Made by a program: the position numbers and the translations under genes. Below are positions 48,601 to 58,192 of a stretch of 64,000 nt of DNA, one piece after another; position 1 is the stretch's first letter; each line of letters opens with the position of its first letter. A model generated the notes under the pieces. The model was not told the origin of the DNA and made no database searches. It worked only from the letters and a program-made list of their open reading frames with translations. The stretch is from Sphaerolaimus hirsutus (Eukaryota > Nematoda > Chromadorea > Monhysterida > Sphaerolaimidae), in NCBI GenBank assembly GCA_964036195.1, contig OZ038451.1, positions 12,776,529 through 12,840,528 of the forward strand, in the 5' to 3' direction.

Positions 48601-51600
48601 AAACTCAATCCCGATCACGAGAAAAATTCAGCACCACCAAAAACCCCAATAACTTACCCCAAACTGCATCGTAGCCAACATTACGCGTGGCGGCGACCGC
48701 GCTGGACACGTGCTTTCTGTGGCGGGCGCGCGGAAGTTTGGGCGTCACGTAGGAATTGGCGAGGCTCGGCTGCACGACGGTCGGCGAAAATCCGCCGCTG
48801 CGACTGGCCAGGGCGCCGCCGCTGGTGCTGCACGTGAGCACCTGCGAGATGTTTGTGGGGATTACTTCAGTTATAATAGTTTTCAACTTCAGAGAGAGAA
48901 CTTCTGCAAGATGAAAACAATGCAAAAGCCGAGAGAAAAAATTACTTGCACGCAATGCGAAAATAGTCAGCAGGCATTGCCGTACCTATCAGCAAGTAAG
49001 CACGTTCTGCATGCAACAACGGCTCGCTAGTAATTCCCGCTCGAAAAGTATTCACAACAGATAACATCGAAACAAGGGTGATTTTGATAAAATAGAATGA
49101 AATATAATCTCAGAAAATCTCTCAAAAAGAAAATATTATTCAATCTATCCGGAGCAGGGTTAGCATTGGAAAATGTGGGAGATCAGTATATTTAAATCAT
49201 CAAAAAAAATCTTATATTTATATCGTTTTCACCGGGTTTTTTCTTATACTATTCTATTAAATTAAAAAATTTATTAAAAATACCTAATAAATATTTTCTT
49301 ATAATTTCCATGGATTTTTCAGATCGATTTTATTTACAAAATCACCCATTTTTTCAATGATAGCTGGGGTGCATACATGCAGAGCGACCGCACTTACAAA
49401 GCGGAGGCCGCTACCGCTTGCACATTACTAGTAGTTTATTTGCAGAGAGGCACAGGTGCGAACACACCACCAAAGATAGCTAAACGGTAAAAAATTACCT
49501 CCGCAGATGAAGCAGGGCGCAGCGATGGCGTCGAACTATCTGGCCGCCGGATGACCAAACTCTCGCAGGATTCGCTGCCCACCGCGAAATCGTCCTCTGC
49601 TAAATCAAACACACAAAATGCTTGAATCAATCGAAATCTCAATCGACAACAAAACCGGTCAACTGAATTCATGTCAACTAAATTTAGGTTAATTACGTAT
49701 TTCAACTTTCCGATGTGTTAGAGCAGTTTTCGATTTTTGTTTTATTTAGTTGACATTATTTGACATTCAGTGGATATTATTTGACATCCAGTTGACACGA
49801 ATTTACGATGTCATCTAGCTAGCGGGGGCTCAAAACCAGTCAACTGACCAATAGCCGGCAACTGTTGCTCCAGCGAGACCAGCTGTGGCGTCCCCTCGGC
49901 CAGCAACCACAACAAAGGGTCGTCCACCTCGGGCAGCTTGGCGATGGCGCCGCTCACGAAGGGCTGGATGATGCCGTGCAGAGCTTCCTGCTGCTCGGCG
50001 CTGAGAAAGGCGGCGCAGTGGCCGGCCGCCTGCACGACCACGTTGTCGAACTGCGTCGACACGCCCGCCAACACGAGCAGCGTGTACAACTGCGACGGTT
50101 GTGGGGGATGTTGGAAATTGGGCAATTTGAGGAAAATAAAACGAAGTGAACGTAAAATGTTGTAATTTGTAAACAAGTTGGAAAGTGTGTTCACAGCAGT
50201 GGTGCATTTATCTACCTATCCGTTCTGGAGCGATTCTAGAGAAATTTTACTGAAATTTTTGCTCAAAATCACTGATTTTCAGCCATTTGTATCTTCAAAA
50301 TTACTAGTTCACATGTTGGCAATTGGACCCCCAGTCTGCGAGGCGTTTTATGCTCGTGCCAGAAAAAAATATGGCTGACTGCGATAACGCATGACGCGCG
50401 TCATGCGCTGTCGCAGTCAGCCAAATATTGTTCTGGCACACAAACCCACTCAGCATTGACCGACTACGGTTTGGTCAACGCTGAGCGAGTAAAAACGACT
50501 GAATGGAGGCACCTGTGCGCAGCCCATTTATAAGTCGCGCGGCACGCCATGTGTGCGGGTGCAGTGCACACGATAATTACTAAAAAAGTGCATGCACGCG
50601 GTGCTAATCACGTGATAATCACGTGGCTGAGTGCATGCACATGCGTCCCTGATTATGGTAATAATTTAAAATCGATGATGTCATGGTTCTCAGCGACCAA
50701 TGGCGTCGTCGATATGCCGCAACAACTCCCCCGTTCACCCACTTCTTTAAATATTCACCTCCAACCAAAAAAGAAAAATCAGGCGAGGTAAAGAAAAGAA
50801 ACCACGCCAACCCCCCCGATATTTTGGTCAGTCCCGCTGTACTACCGCCTCACATGTTTATTGCCCATTTTCATCTTTTTTAGGTTACATAAGTGAATAC
50901 ATGCTTATTTTAGCTACTTTTCACATATTTTAAAGCTATTTTTCATTTATTTTAGCTATTTTTCATCGATTTTTGCGAATTTTTCAACATTTTTTTACAC
51001 CCTAAAAAGCGTATAAACAAAACCCCTGCAACCGCAAGAACTTTGGCCACTCAAACACCGCTGATTTATAACACAAACTATTCAAGCACTCACCTTGAGT
51101 AGCTCAACATCAGAATCCCCAGTTTGATCAGCAGCGCCCACAGCAAGATCGAGATCGACGCATTTAACCAAATGCTGAAACGTGTCGCAAGTGGACAACG
51201 AGCCGAGGACGTGACGCCCAATATCGATGAACTTCCAATCTTTGCTCAGCGCCGACTCTGACGCGTGGTCGCTGCAGATGTTTTCGCTTCATTAAACGAG
51301 AACGTAGAATTCATTAGCAGCATGCTACATTACACTGGCTACCCAACATCTCCACACCACAGGCGATAATGGAAGAAAATGTTTCAAAAGTAATAATATT
51401 GTCAATTTTGTCAAATATTGTCAAACCGTCGCTTTTATACAAAACCACCAAAATCCCAAAAGTGGACGAACAGCGCTAGCTTGGCGAACGTGCGCAGCGT
51501 GTGCAGCGACCGCAACGGGGCCGTCGACCGCGCGTCATCGCAATCCACTTCGCAAACGTGCACGATCTGTGCAAGGTTTCAGTTTAAAAAAGGCACACTA

Positions 51601-51921
51601 TCTGTGCAAAGTTTCAGTTTAAGAAAAGCGCACTATCTGTGCAAAGTTTCAGTTCAAGAAAGGCACACTGGAAAATTTGTTTCCGCGTCAAACCTGTCTT
51701 TGCATGTGGAATTACAAAAATCTACCGAACACAAGGCTAAGCGCTACAAATTGCTTACAACTGTTGTGATTGGTGTCCGTTGTCATTGTTATGAATACTA
51801 GAAAACACCGTTGTTGAAGACAAAACGTTCGAACGCGGGAAGAAATTGACAACGAACGAATAAGCGAACTAACAAATTTAACGAGAACGGCCCGTTTACG
51901 GTCATCCACGGCCGGGGCCAT
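36671..51921 (-). CDS. NuMA / LIN-5-like coiled-coil spindle-pole protein
   Basis: NuMA-type proteins link the LGN/Pins (GPR) complex to dynein at the cortex and spindle poles. Exons supported: (51921 tentative), 51566-51449, 51271-51094, 50089-49849, 49599-49499, 48841-48658, 48395-48184, 45774-45686, 45357-45195, 44475-44371, 44299-44190, 43865-43682, 42937-42698, 42363-42238, 41798-41650, 41342-41198, 40914-40813, 40580-40416, 40245-40000, 39726-39448, 39304-39224, 39164-39090, 38761-38647, 38352-38124, 37683-37564, 37371-37248, 36877-36671. Phases close from 51271 onward, giving more than 1,300 residues. A helical N-terminal region that may be Hook-like (YTLLVLAGVSTQFDNVVVQ) is followed by a Ser-rich linker and about 800 residues of heptad coiled coil. 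The C-terminal tail has the LGN-binding-like motif DWESRHRELDRRNEMQQPAH, then SHYAVE, resembling NuMA WNRIAELQQRN..PPH..Y-LE. The junction between 51449 and 51271 does not close and may hide a small exon. Confidence 0.68.
37372..37563. mobile_element. Family A MITE co-terminal with an intron
   Basis: On the gene strand the exon ends GCCCCCAG, the intron begins GTGCCAGTCCCAGACACTG, and it ends TGTCTGGGATTGCGCCCAG before GACGTGG. The element spans the whole 192-bp intron; both splice sites lie in or at its ends, and CCCAG occurs at both borders. Confidence 0.9.
38797..38990. mobile_element. ATCGAT-satellite element fragment
   Basis: Starts TAGGGTTCAACGATATTAC; repeats of TTTCGATATCGATATTCGAT follow; ends near TATTCGTTGAACAGTTGAAC. 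Same termini and core type as 3309-4074. In a NuMA-like intron. Confidence 0.75.
40639..40793. mobile_element. Family A MITE inside an intron
   Basis: CAGACCCAGACCCTGTCAAA and CTCAGGGTCCGGGATTGC arms form a palindrome inside intron 40581-40812. Here the splice sites lie outside the element, so it is a useful contrast to 37372. Confidence 0.85.
42990..43527. mobile_element. Family F fragments with a tandem triplication
   Basis: A short family F piece (GGATAGATAGATAGCTGGCGG, 42990-43075). Then, from 43195, three tandem units each reading GTGAGTCAGGGGTC then CGAATGGGAGGGGGTT, ending with CAGCTATCTATCC and TTCAAGATACCCCTGAG. In NuMA-like intron 42938-43681. Confidence 0.75.
43525..43630. mobile_element. 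Family A MITE, short
   Basis: GAGTTGAGTGTCAATTGTCA and ACACTTTGCATGGTCTGGCAC ends around an AT-rich middle. Confidence 0.55.
44530..45149. mobile_element. Element with TAGGGTTCAAACG termini and GGGATC-satellite arms
   Basis: TAGGGTTCAAACGGGATCCC at the left and CCCGTTTGAACCC at the right; both arms are CGATCCCGAAA-type repeats around about 300 bp unique sequence. The termini equal those of the ATCGAT-core element at 3309. A diverged GATCCC array without termini lies at 48520-48630. In a NuMA-like intron. Confidence 0.85.
45855..47984. mobile_element. 2.1-kb foldback element
   Basis: Termini GGGTGTGCTTCTAAAAGTAC and GTACTTTTAGAAGCACACCC. The two halves (46060-46780 and 46790-47490) are inverted copies, e.g. 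GGGTGGGTCGCCCTATATGC versus its complement near 47330, with the axis near 46785. The right end adds tandem GTAGATCGGTACTTTTA units. No transposase ORF. In NuMA-like intron 45775-48183. Confidence 0.88.
49655..49831. mobile_element. Family C MITE fragment
   Basis: GGTCAACTGAATTCATGTCA left; GACACGAATTTACGATGTC and GCTAGCGGGGGC right; ends 17 bp before the coding exon 49849-50089. Confidence 0.6.
51565..51669. repeat. Three tandem 35-bp units duplicating a 3' splice site
   Basis: Units at 51565, 51600 and 51635, each ATCTGTGCAA(A/G)GTTTCAGTT followed by TAAGAAA(A)GGCACACT. On the gene strand each reads CTGAAACTTTGCACAG, i.e. a pyrimidine-purine acceptor just like the one used at 51566 of the NuMA-like gene. 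Confidence 0.85.
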
Positions 51922-53170
51922 GCTGGCACAATGCCAGATTTACGATTGCGTTCAATGGCAGCGCCCCAATCGAGAAAAACGATGCAAAGCCGAGCTAACT
52001 GATAAGCCGGCTCAAAACAGGTGCTTTATATGCGTACGCACGGCTATACGAGTAGAACCGAAGAAAGACGCAGCGCAATTTCAAATTTTCAAATTTTTTA
52101 TTTTCGGCAACATTTGTTTTGGGTAAGTAAGTATTTATTTTGGCATAACTACACGATCTCAACGTGAAGCCTGCATAAGTGCAGTTTATTTCACACATTT
52201 TTGTGCCATTTACATAGTGGGACAACGCTCCCAAATAAACCCAAATGTATCCTGAGTAAACCTGATACTGATCAAATTATGCAATGTGAAAATCGGACAA
52301 TTCGACAGAGATTTGCACTTTGGAACGAGATAGTCATTAACCCTTATTGGAATCATGCCAAACGATTTATCTCGTTTGGATTCGATTCAACTCGGGTTTA
52401 TTGTAATTCCAGTTTCCGTTCCTGAAACAGATCCAAGTGCACACGCCCACTTTAGCGGTCGAGATGCACGTGAGTTTCTGCCCCGCTTTAATAGCAATTG
52501 CAAGTGAAGTGTCAGTGGCTCAGTCGAAAGCACGCAGAATTTCCATCGCACGCAAATTTATCATGTCGTCATAGAGATTTTTTTATTACCAATTACAAGT
52601 AGGTATTGCCATAAAATTCATCGTCAAGTTTCTGTTAATCATCGTATGGGCAGCATCAGTGATAGGATATAGGGTTACCCCCCAAATCATCCGGCTATTT
52701 TTCTATCCAGGAGGCTATGTGGCTTTTTTTGCCAAACCGGCAAAATGCATCACATCACACCAATGAAAACAACCACCAATGGTAATGTGTATGTGGAATT
52801 GTGCACTTGCAAAGAGAAAAATTGAATAGTATACTCGGCGGACACCACACTTAGTTTAGAAACCTACTATAACCAAACTGAATAATGAACAAAATTTATA
52901 CAGTTTTTTCACCAGAATATTTTATTTTTACTATGGAATAATTCATTATGAAATTTATCACAAGATTTTATTCATTAAATTATGGTAGGATTCTGCGCAT
53001 ACTTTGTGGTCTGACGGGTATACTAAAACCTTGGGGAAAAACTTTGCCCATCCCTTATCAGGACCATGATTGGACTCGTGCGATCAGGATCGCTTTATTG
53101 AAATTTTATTCCAGATTCATGGCACTCTCAATATTATTTTCAAACTTAAATTCGCATCGGTACCCGATCA
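51922..53170. other. Intergenic, NuMA-like 5' side to the next gene's 3' end
   Basis: Mostly unrecognised AT-rich DNA. Holds a small family F fragment (52675-52735) and a family H MITE (52829-53021, inverted relative to 4489-4683). The promoter of the NuMA-like gene presumably lies at the left. Confidence 0.5.
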
Positions 53171-56100
53171 CTACCCGAAAAGCCAGCCGGTATTCACAAC
53201 TGTATCAAGCTTCCGCTCAATCTCCTCATTCGATTTCACTTTGCGCTTCGAGTTGGCTGCGAGCCAATAGATGACAAAATAAACGACGAGCATTGCAGCC
53301 GCTGCGCGCCACACGCTGCCGCGGCTCCTGATGACCGGGTGCCTGGGGGCCGTCCCAGACCTTGTAAAATGCCGTGTAAAGTGTCAAAAGTCATGTAAAA
53401 TGCCCTGCTAAATGGCAACCGAGTTGCCATTTCGCAGGGCATTTTACATGACTTTTGACACTTTGCATGACATTTTATTTACAGGGTCTGGGACTGGCAC
53501 CTGGTGCAACTGCAGTCGCTGAAATTTATAAATGAATACTATTGCTGTCAATCTTCATATTGTGTCATTAGTCCTACCGTCCAGTCACTGTTATTTACCT
53601 TCGACAGGAATAGGTGTCCAAGTCGCTGCCGCTGCGCACGTTCGGCTTGGCATGCTGCTGCAAGTCTTCACAAACTGCAGACAGGCGGCGATGCATGCGC
53701 AGCTCACGCTGATTCTGCATTATTTGCAAGCGTTATTTATACGTGGCTCCCTAGGTATGTAAACACGCTCTGCATGTAGACCCGTTGCAGGGGTCTTCAT
53801 TGGGGGCGGCTGGAAATCAACCAGCTATTTATCTATTCCGGGGGCTTGCCCAGCTATTTATCCATCCCGAGGCAAATTTTGGGCCACTTTTCCACCAAAT
53901 AGTTCATCTATCTACCGTATTTCCTCGAAATACCCCCCGGGGGTGATTGTTTCAGAGTGAGAATTTTGAGGGGGGTTAAACGAGGTGGGGGTATTTCGAG
54001 GGGGGAGGCTTATTTTTTCGCCAGAAATTTTTTGAAATCCCGGTACAAATTTGTCATTTGTAACGTACGCAGACGTCGAAATATACACCAATAAACACCA
54101 TGTAATAGAGTCTATACACTTACATATTTAAGTATGTAGATGGTATAAAAAGGTTCTAACGTAACACAGTGGTTCTTTTTAACGTCTGTTCTGCATTGCC
54201 CGGATCAGAAACTGCAGCTTTAATCATGTATGTTCCCTTTACATACAATTAGGGGGGTATTTCGAGGGGGTGGGTAATTATTTCATTGTGTCCATTTTGA
54301 GGGAGAGTATTTCGAGGGGGTTGGTAATTATTTCATTGTGTCCATTTTGAGGGAGAGTATTTCGAGGGGGTGGGTAATTATTTCATTGTGTCCATTTTGA
54401 GGGAGAGTATTTCGAGGGGGGGGGAACGGTATGTATTTACGTGGAGCGAAATTTTGGGTGATTTTTCCAAAATTATCAGCCAAAATTGTTCATGCTCATT
54501 TTGTCAATTTTCACTTTAAAATCTCTATTATGGGATATAAAGATCGTTGCACACCCATTTTAGCCATATTTTACCTACATGCCGAGCGGGTCTACATGTC
54601 TACAGGCACAGGGCCATTATTCACATACTTAACGGCGCCGCGAACTGTACGCAGTCGGTGTAAACAACCTTCTGCAGTTGCTCGACCAGCTTGGCGTTGT
54701 GCAGCGACAGCCGGCGCATGAGTTCGCCGTCGGCGCGCAGCCGCTGCTCCCAGTCGTTTGACGGGGCGGTCGGCTGGCCGGCGGCGCCGCCCCCGCCCAT
54801 CGCGGTGGCTGGATGCGTCTTGGGCGACACTTTGAAGCACTTCTGCGCGGTTTTTGATTGGTTTTATAATTACTTTTATAATGATGTTTGAGAAGTCTGA
54901 AGATGGCAATAAAACTTTTTCAGGATTGCTCTGTTTTTGGCCTAAAAATGCTTACTGCTTTTTATCTGCTGCAACAACCGCACCTTTATTTGCCGTGTCA
55001 CTTTCGAAACACCTTTCCGAAAAGGGTCAAATTAAAATATCCTAAAAAATAGAAATTTTGGGAATAAATTTTTTAAATTAGATCTCTACTTCACTCTGTC
55101 TATAAAATATTCCCTTTTAAATTGCACTAAATACAAAAACACATTTAGCCACAATTAGAATGTTCAATGGCGTAATGCCACCACTTTTGTCTATCAAGCA
55201 GCCCACCCGCGCATAGCCGCCACTACTCTGTTTGAGCGACAGTCCCTCAGCTTTAGCCTGTTCTTCCACTGCGCTCCATATGGATTTAGCATCCATGTTT
55301 AGGACTGCGCGATCGCAGTCTGTCACTGTAACCACCTGGAAATGTGCGTAGATTAAAGATATTGAGAACTATGGATAATAATATTGTTGTTGTGAGGTTC
55401 CTAATGCTGAGAAACCGTCCCACCGACGGGTCCAGCCTTTGACAAGTTGACAAGGATCGGTTAGCGGTATTTTCAACCTGGAGCCACTCCAGGCACTGTA
55501 ATTTGTTTTATTATTTTTATTTACCTGACGCTTTGCATGGCATGACATTTAGCATTTTACAGGGTCTGGGAGTGGAACCAGGGTGCAGTCCCGCACCCTG
55601 TAAAGTGTAAAGTGTGAAATGTCATGTAAAAAAGTTAATTAAAATAAGAAACATTTTATTACTGAACTTTTGACATTTGACGAATTTGTGTGACATTGTA
55701 CATAACATTTGACACTTTACTCTTCACTTGATTGACTGCGGCGCGGGTCTACCCCCTAATCGTCCACCCGACTCACCTCGAGACACATCTCCACCGGTTC
55801 AGTGGTAGCTTCGTTGTCCGCCTTCATGTAAATGATCACTTCCAACTGCGGCTGGTCGGCCCCGTCGAGCAGCGTGCAGCCGGCGCTGGGCCACGCCCTG
55901 GGCTGCCAGCCGGTGCGTCTGTGCCGTCGCAGCCTGTAGAGCATGAGCAGGGAACGGCCGCGCACGCTCGCCGCCGGCTCGACGCTCAGTTTCATGCGGT
56001 AGTTGAGCTGAGGGGTCGATTCCGCAGAGAGTGATATGGAAAGGGAAGTGAAAAGTGAAGTGAAATGGGGAGTGAAAAGCGAATGAAAAGTGAAGTGAAA

Positions 56101-56466
56101 GGTGAAGTGAAAAGTGAAGTGAAAAGCGAAGTGAAATGAGAAGTGAAAAAAATTATAAAAAATGTAAAGGATGAATTCTGACTTTGAACACATCGTTTCT
56201 GATGATGGTAATGATAATTTAGTGGGAAACGTGCCGATTATTCTCTTTCGTCAGAACTATGCAACTGAAAATGTTACCCTACTATTTATTTGTTTCTTTG
56301 TTTGTCTATTCAAAAAACCTATTTCACTTCACTTTTCACATCACTTTTCACTTCACATTTTCGGAATTGGCACCTGGTCGGCCATGCGCTGCACCCGGCC
56401 CAAAACCTTGCCGTGCAGCGTTTCTAGCTCCAGTCTCAACGCGCCCTCATCCAATGTAGTCGCCAT
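53171..56466 (-). CDS. Unrecognised coiled-coil protein with one C-terminal membrane anchor
   Basis: I do not recognise this 328-residue protein. Exons 56466-56374, 56007-55777, 55335-55153, 54842-54669, 53714-53599, 53518-53501 (an 18-bp microexon) and 53342-53171 close in phase to TAG. It begins MATTLDEGALRLELETLHGK; a beta-rich central part follows (KLSVEPAASVRGRSLLMLYR, EVIIYMKADNE, then GGYARVGCLIDKSGGITPL). A Gly/Pro linker, a short coiled coil (WEQRLRADGELMRRLSLHNA) and one hydrophobic helix (AAAAMLVVYFVIYWLAA) come next, with a basic tail of about 30 residues. There is no signal peptide, so it is probably anchored in the ER, nuclear or mitochondrial membrane with its N-terminus in the cytosol. 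Two of its six introns consist wholly of MITEs (56008-56373 and 53343-53500). The donor of exon 3 (GTGGCT) is weak. Confidence 0.6.
53343..53500. mobile_element. Family A MITE co-terminal with an intron
   Basis: On the gene strand: microexon end TGCACCAG, intron GTGCCAGTCCCAGACCCTG to GGTCTGGGACGGCCCCCAG, next exon GCACCCGG. The 158-bp palindrome fills the intron completely. CCAGG is present at both borders. Confidence 0.9.
53788..54432. mobile_element. Family F fragment followed by family G element with a 59-bp triplication
   Basis: CAGCTATTTATCTATTCCGG (to 53912), then TACCGTATTTCCTCGAAATA. Near 54250-54420 the unit GGGTAATTATTTCATTGTG-TCCATTTTGAGGGAGAG repeats three times. In the intron between exons 4 and 5 of the coiled-coil/anchor gene. 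Confidence 0.7.
55480..55735. mobile_element. Two adjacent family A MITEs
   Basis: First copy ends TTTTACAGGGTCTGGGAGTG (55582); second begins CAGTCCCGCACCCTGTAAAG (55587) and ends ACACTTTACTCTTCAC. In intron 55336-55776. Confidence 0.6.
56008..56373. mobile_element. Family B MITE co-terminal with intron 1 of the coiled-coil/anchor gene
   Basis: On the gene strand the intron runs GTGCCAATTCCGAAAATGTG ... CACTCTCTGCGGAATCGACC then CCTCAG. Its AAGTGAAAAGTGAAGTG arms pair across about 100 bp of unique centre. The donor is the element terminus (GTGCCA); the acceptor CAG lies at the other terminus. Confidence 0.85.
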
Positions 56467-58192
56467 GACAGTTTGGCTATCACAATTTTTTATGGCGGTT
56501 TCGTTAAGTGCGCAGTGGTTGTGGCATTGCTCTGTGTTTATGTTAATTTGGTTTTTGTGGAAGCGTTGTAACGTGTGCGTTATTGGCATCCAAATTAAAT
56601 TGTCATTTCTCAGTTATTTGTTTACATATAACTCGGCAGACACGATACTCTACAAATAGATATGATTTATGTCTTCGGCTGGCAGACAGCCAACTGAAAA
56701 CTTATGAACTGACTCCCCACTCCACTCCACTTCATCCCGAACTGGTTCAGGGGGCAGTCCGAACCCCCGTTAAGTAGTGGCAAATGTAAAGTAAAGTGTC
56801 AATTGTGTATCCAAATCTTATTTTTTGTATCCAAATCTTATGTCGAAAAATAAGATTTGGATACAAAAACATAAGATTTGGATATGAAAAAATAAGATTT
56901 GGATACACAATTGACACTTGACTTTACGTTACATTTGACTTAGCATTTGACTTTACATTTGGCACTTTAGTCGACACTCTACAGGGCTTGGTATTACCAC
57001 CAGTCAGCAGGGGTCTCCAGGATTTTGGCCCTCGCGGGGGCTGGCTAGATAGCAAATCGCTCCTCCGAAGGGATAGATAGCTGAAAAAATTTTCTGGGGG
57101 GGGGGCTCACGGGGGCAAAATATATAGGCTTTTTCAGTGCATAGAAGGCCGAAAGGGGAAAAAATCGCTAATAATCAGTTAAAAGTGGCCAAAAGTAGGT
57201 TTAAAATGGCTAAAAACAGGCATATAACCATGCATATAGCCGGAGAGCACGATTTTGAAGGTGAAAAACTATAAAAAGGTGCAAAAATTAGTGATTTTGG
57301 GCAAAAATTGGGGCAAAATTTCTCAAAAACCACTCCAGATAGATAGATAGCTGAGCGATTTGGGGGGGGGGGTCTTTGGGGGTAGTAGGCAAAAATTTTG
57401 CCTCGAGATAGATAGATAGCTGAGCGGCCTCCGGGATAGATAGATAGCTGGCGGATTTGGGGGGGGCAGCCCCCCCCCAGCCCCCCCCCCCCCTAGGAGA
57501 CCCCTGCCAGTCAGCCTTAGTTCAGTGTGGACTGTGGTGATGACGTCATGATGGAGTGTTACGGTTACCTCCAGAAAAATGTGGGCTGTAATGTCGCCCG
57601 AGTATACTCACTTTATTCGTTCTTCAATGATTCCACCGTTCGTTTGTTGTCAGGGAAATATTAATTCAAAATATGCTTCACTGCTTCAAATCCAGAGAAA
57701 TTAGTAATTCTACATAAAATGAATGTTCAGTTTTTTAGCACTTAAAAATTGATAATTCTATTTTTATGTCGATATTCTAATTTTACGCGTCGAACTCGCG
57801 AATGCCGCGAAATTTTTGTGTTGTTTAGAAAGTTGTTCTGTGAAGGACTATTTATTTATTTTTGGATCTCATTTTGATTTGATTGTTTCTCGCTTTTTGG
57901 CTGAATGCATTTAAATACGAGTGAATACCGGTATGGCAACGCCCGTTTTGTCATGTTTATTTTGAAAATAAGGCATGCATTTTATTTGGATAAATATTCG
58001 TCACTTCGTGTGTATGCTGTAGGTATTAATATTCGGAATGTGATAGAATTCCAGCCATGCAGAAGAACATTGCACTCTAGTCGGCGATAATTAAAGGAAA
58101 AAAATTGTTAAAAATATCACCAATCCTCTCAAAAACATGCATCCATTCACCATTCTTCAATTCCGTGGATAACGTTCCACGTTGACAAAAAC
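56467..58192. other. Intergenic: family H element containing nested A and F elements
   Basis: A family H unit runs from about 56627 (AACTCGGCAGACACGATAC) to 57611 (CGCCCGAGTATAC) and is interrupted by a family A variant (56776-57003, ATCCAAATCTTAT core) and a full family F element (57008-57506). 57612-58192 is AT-rich and unrecognised. Confidence 0.7.
57008..57506. mobile_element. Family F element, full-length reference copy
   Basis: CAGGGGTCTCCAGGATTTTGG at the left, CTAGGAGACCCCTG at the right; GATAGCTGAAAAAATTTTC, TAATAATCAGTTAAAAGTGG, ATAGATAGATAGCTGAGCG and long G and C runs between. The outer CAGGGGTCTCC is a terminal inverted repeat. Confidence 0.88.

Noticed and set aside
49830-50207. 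Arg-rich ORF overlapping NuMA-like exon 49849-50089
   Set aside because: Out-of-frame reading of a GC-rich exon; the frame YTLLVLAGV joins both neighbouring exons in phase.
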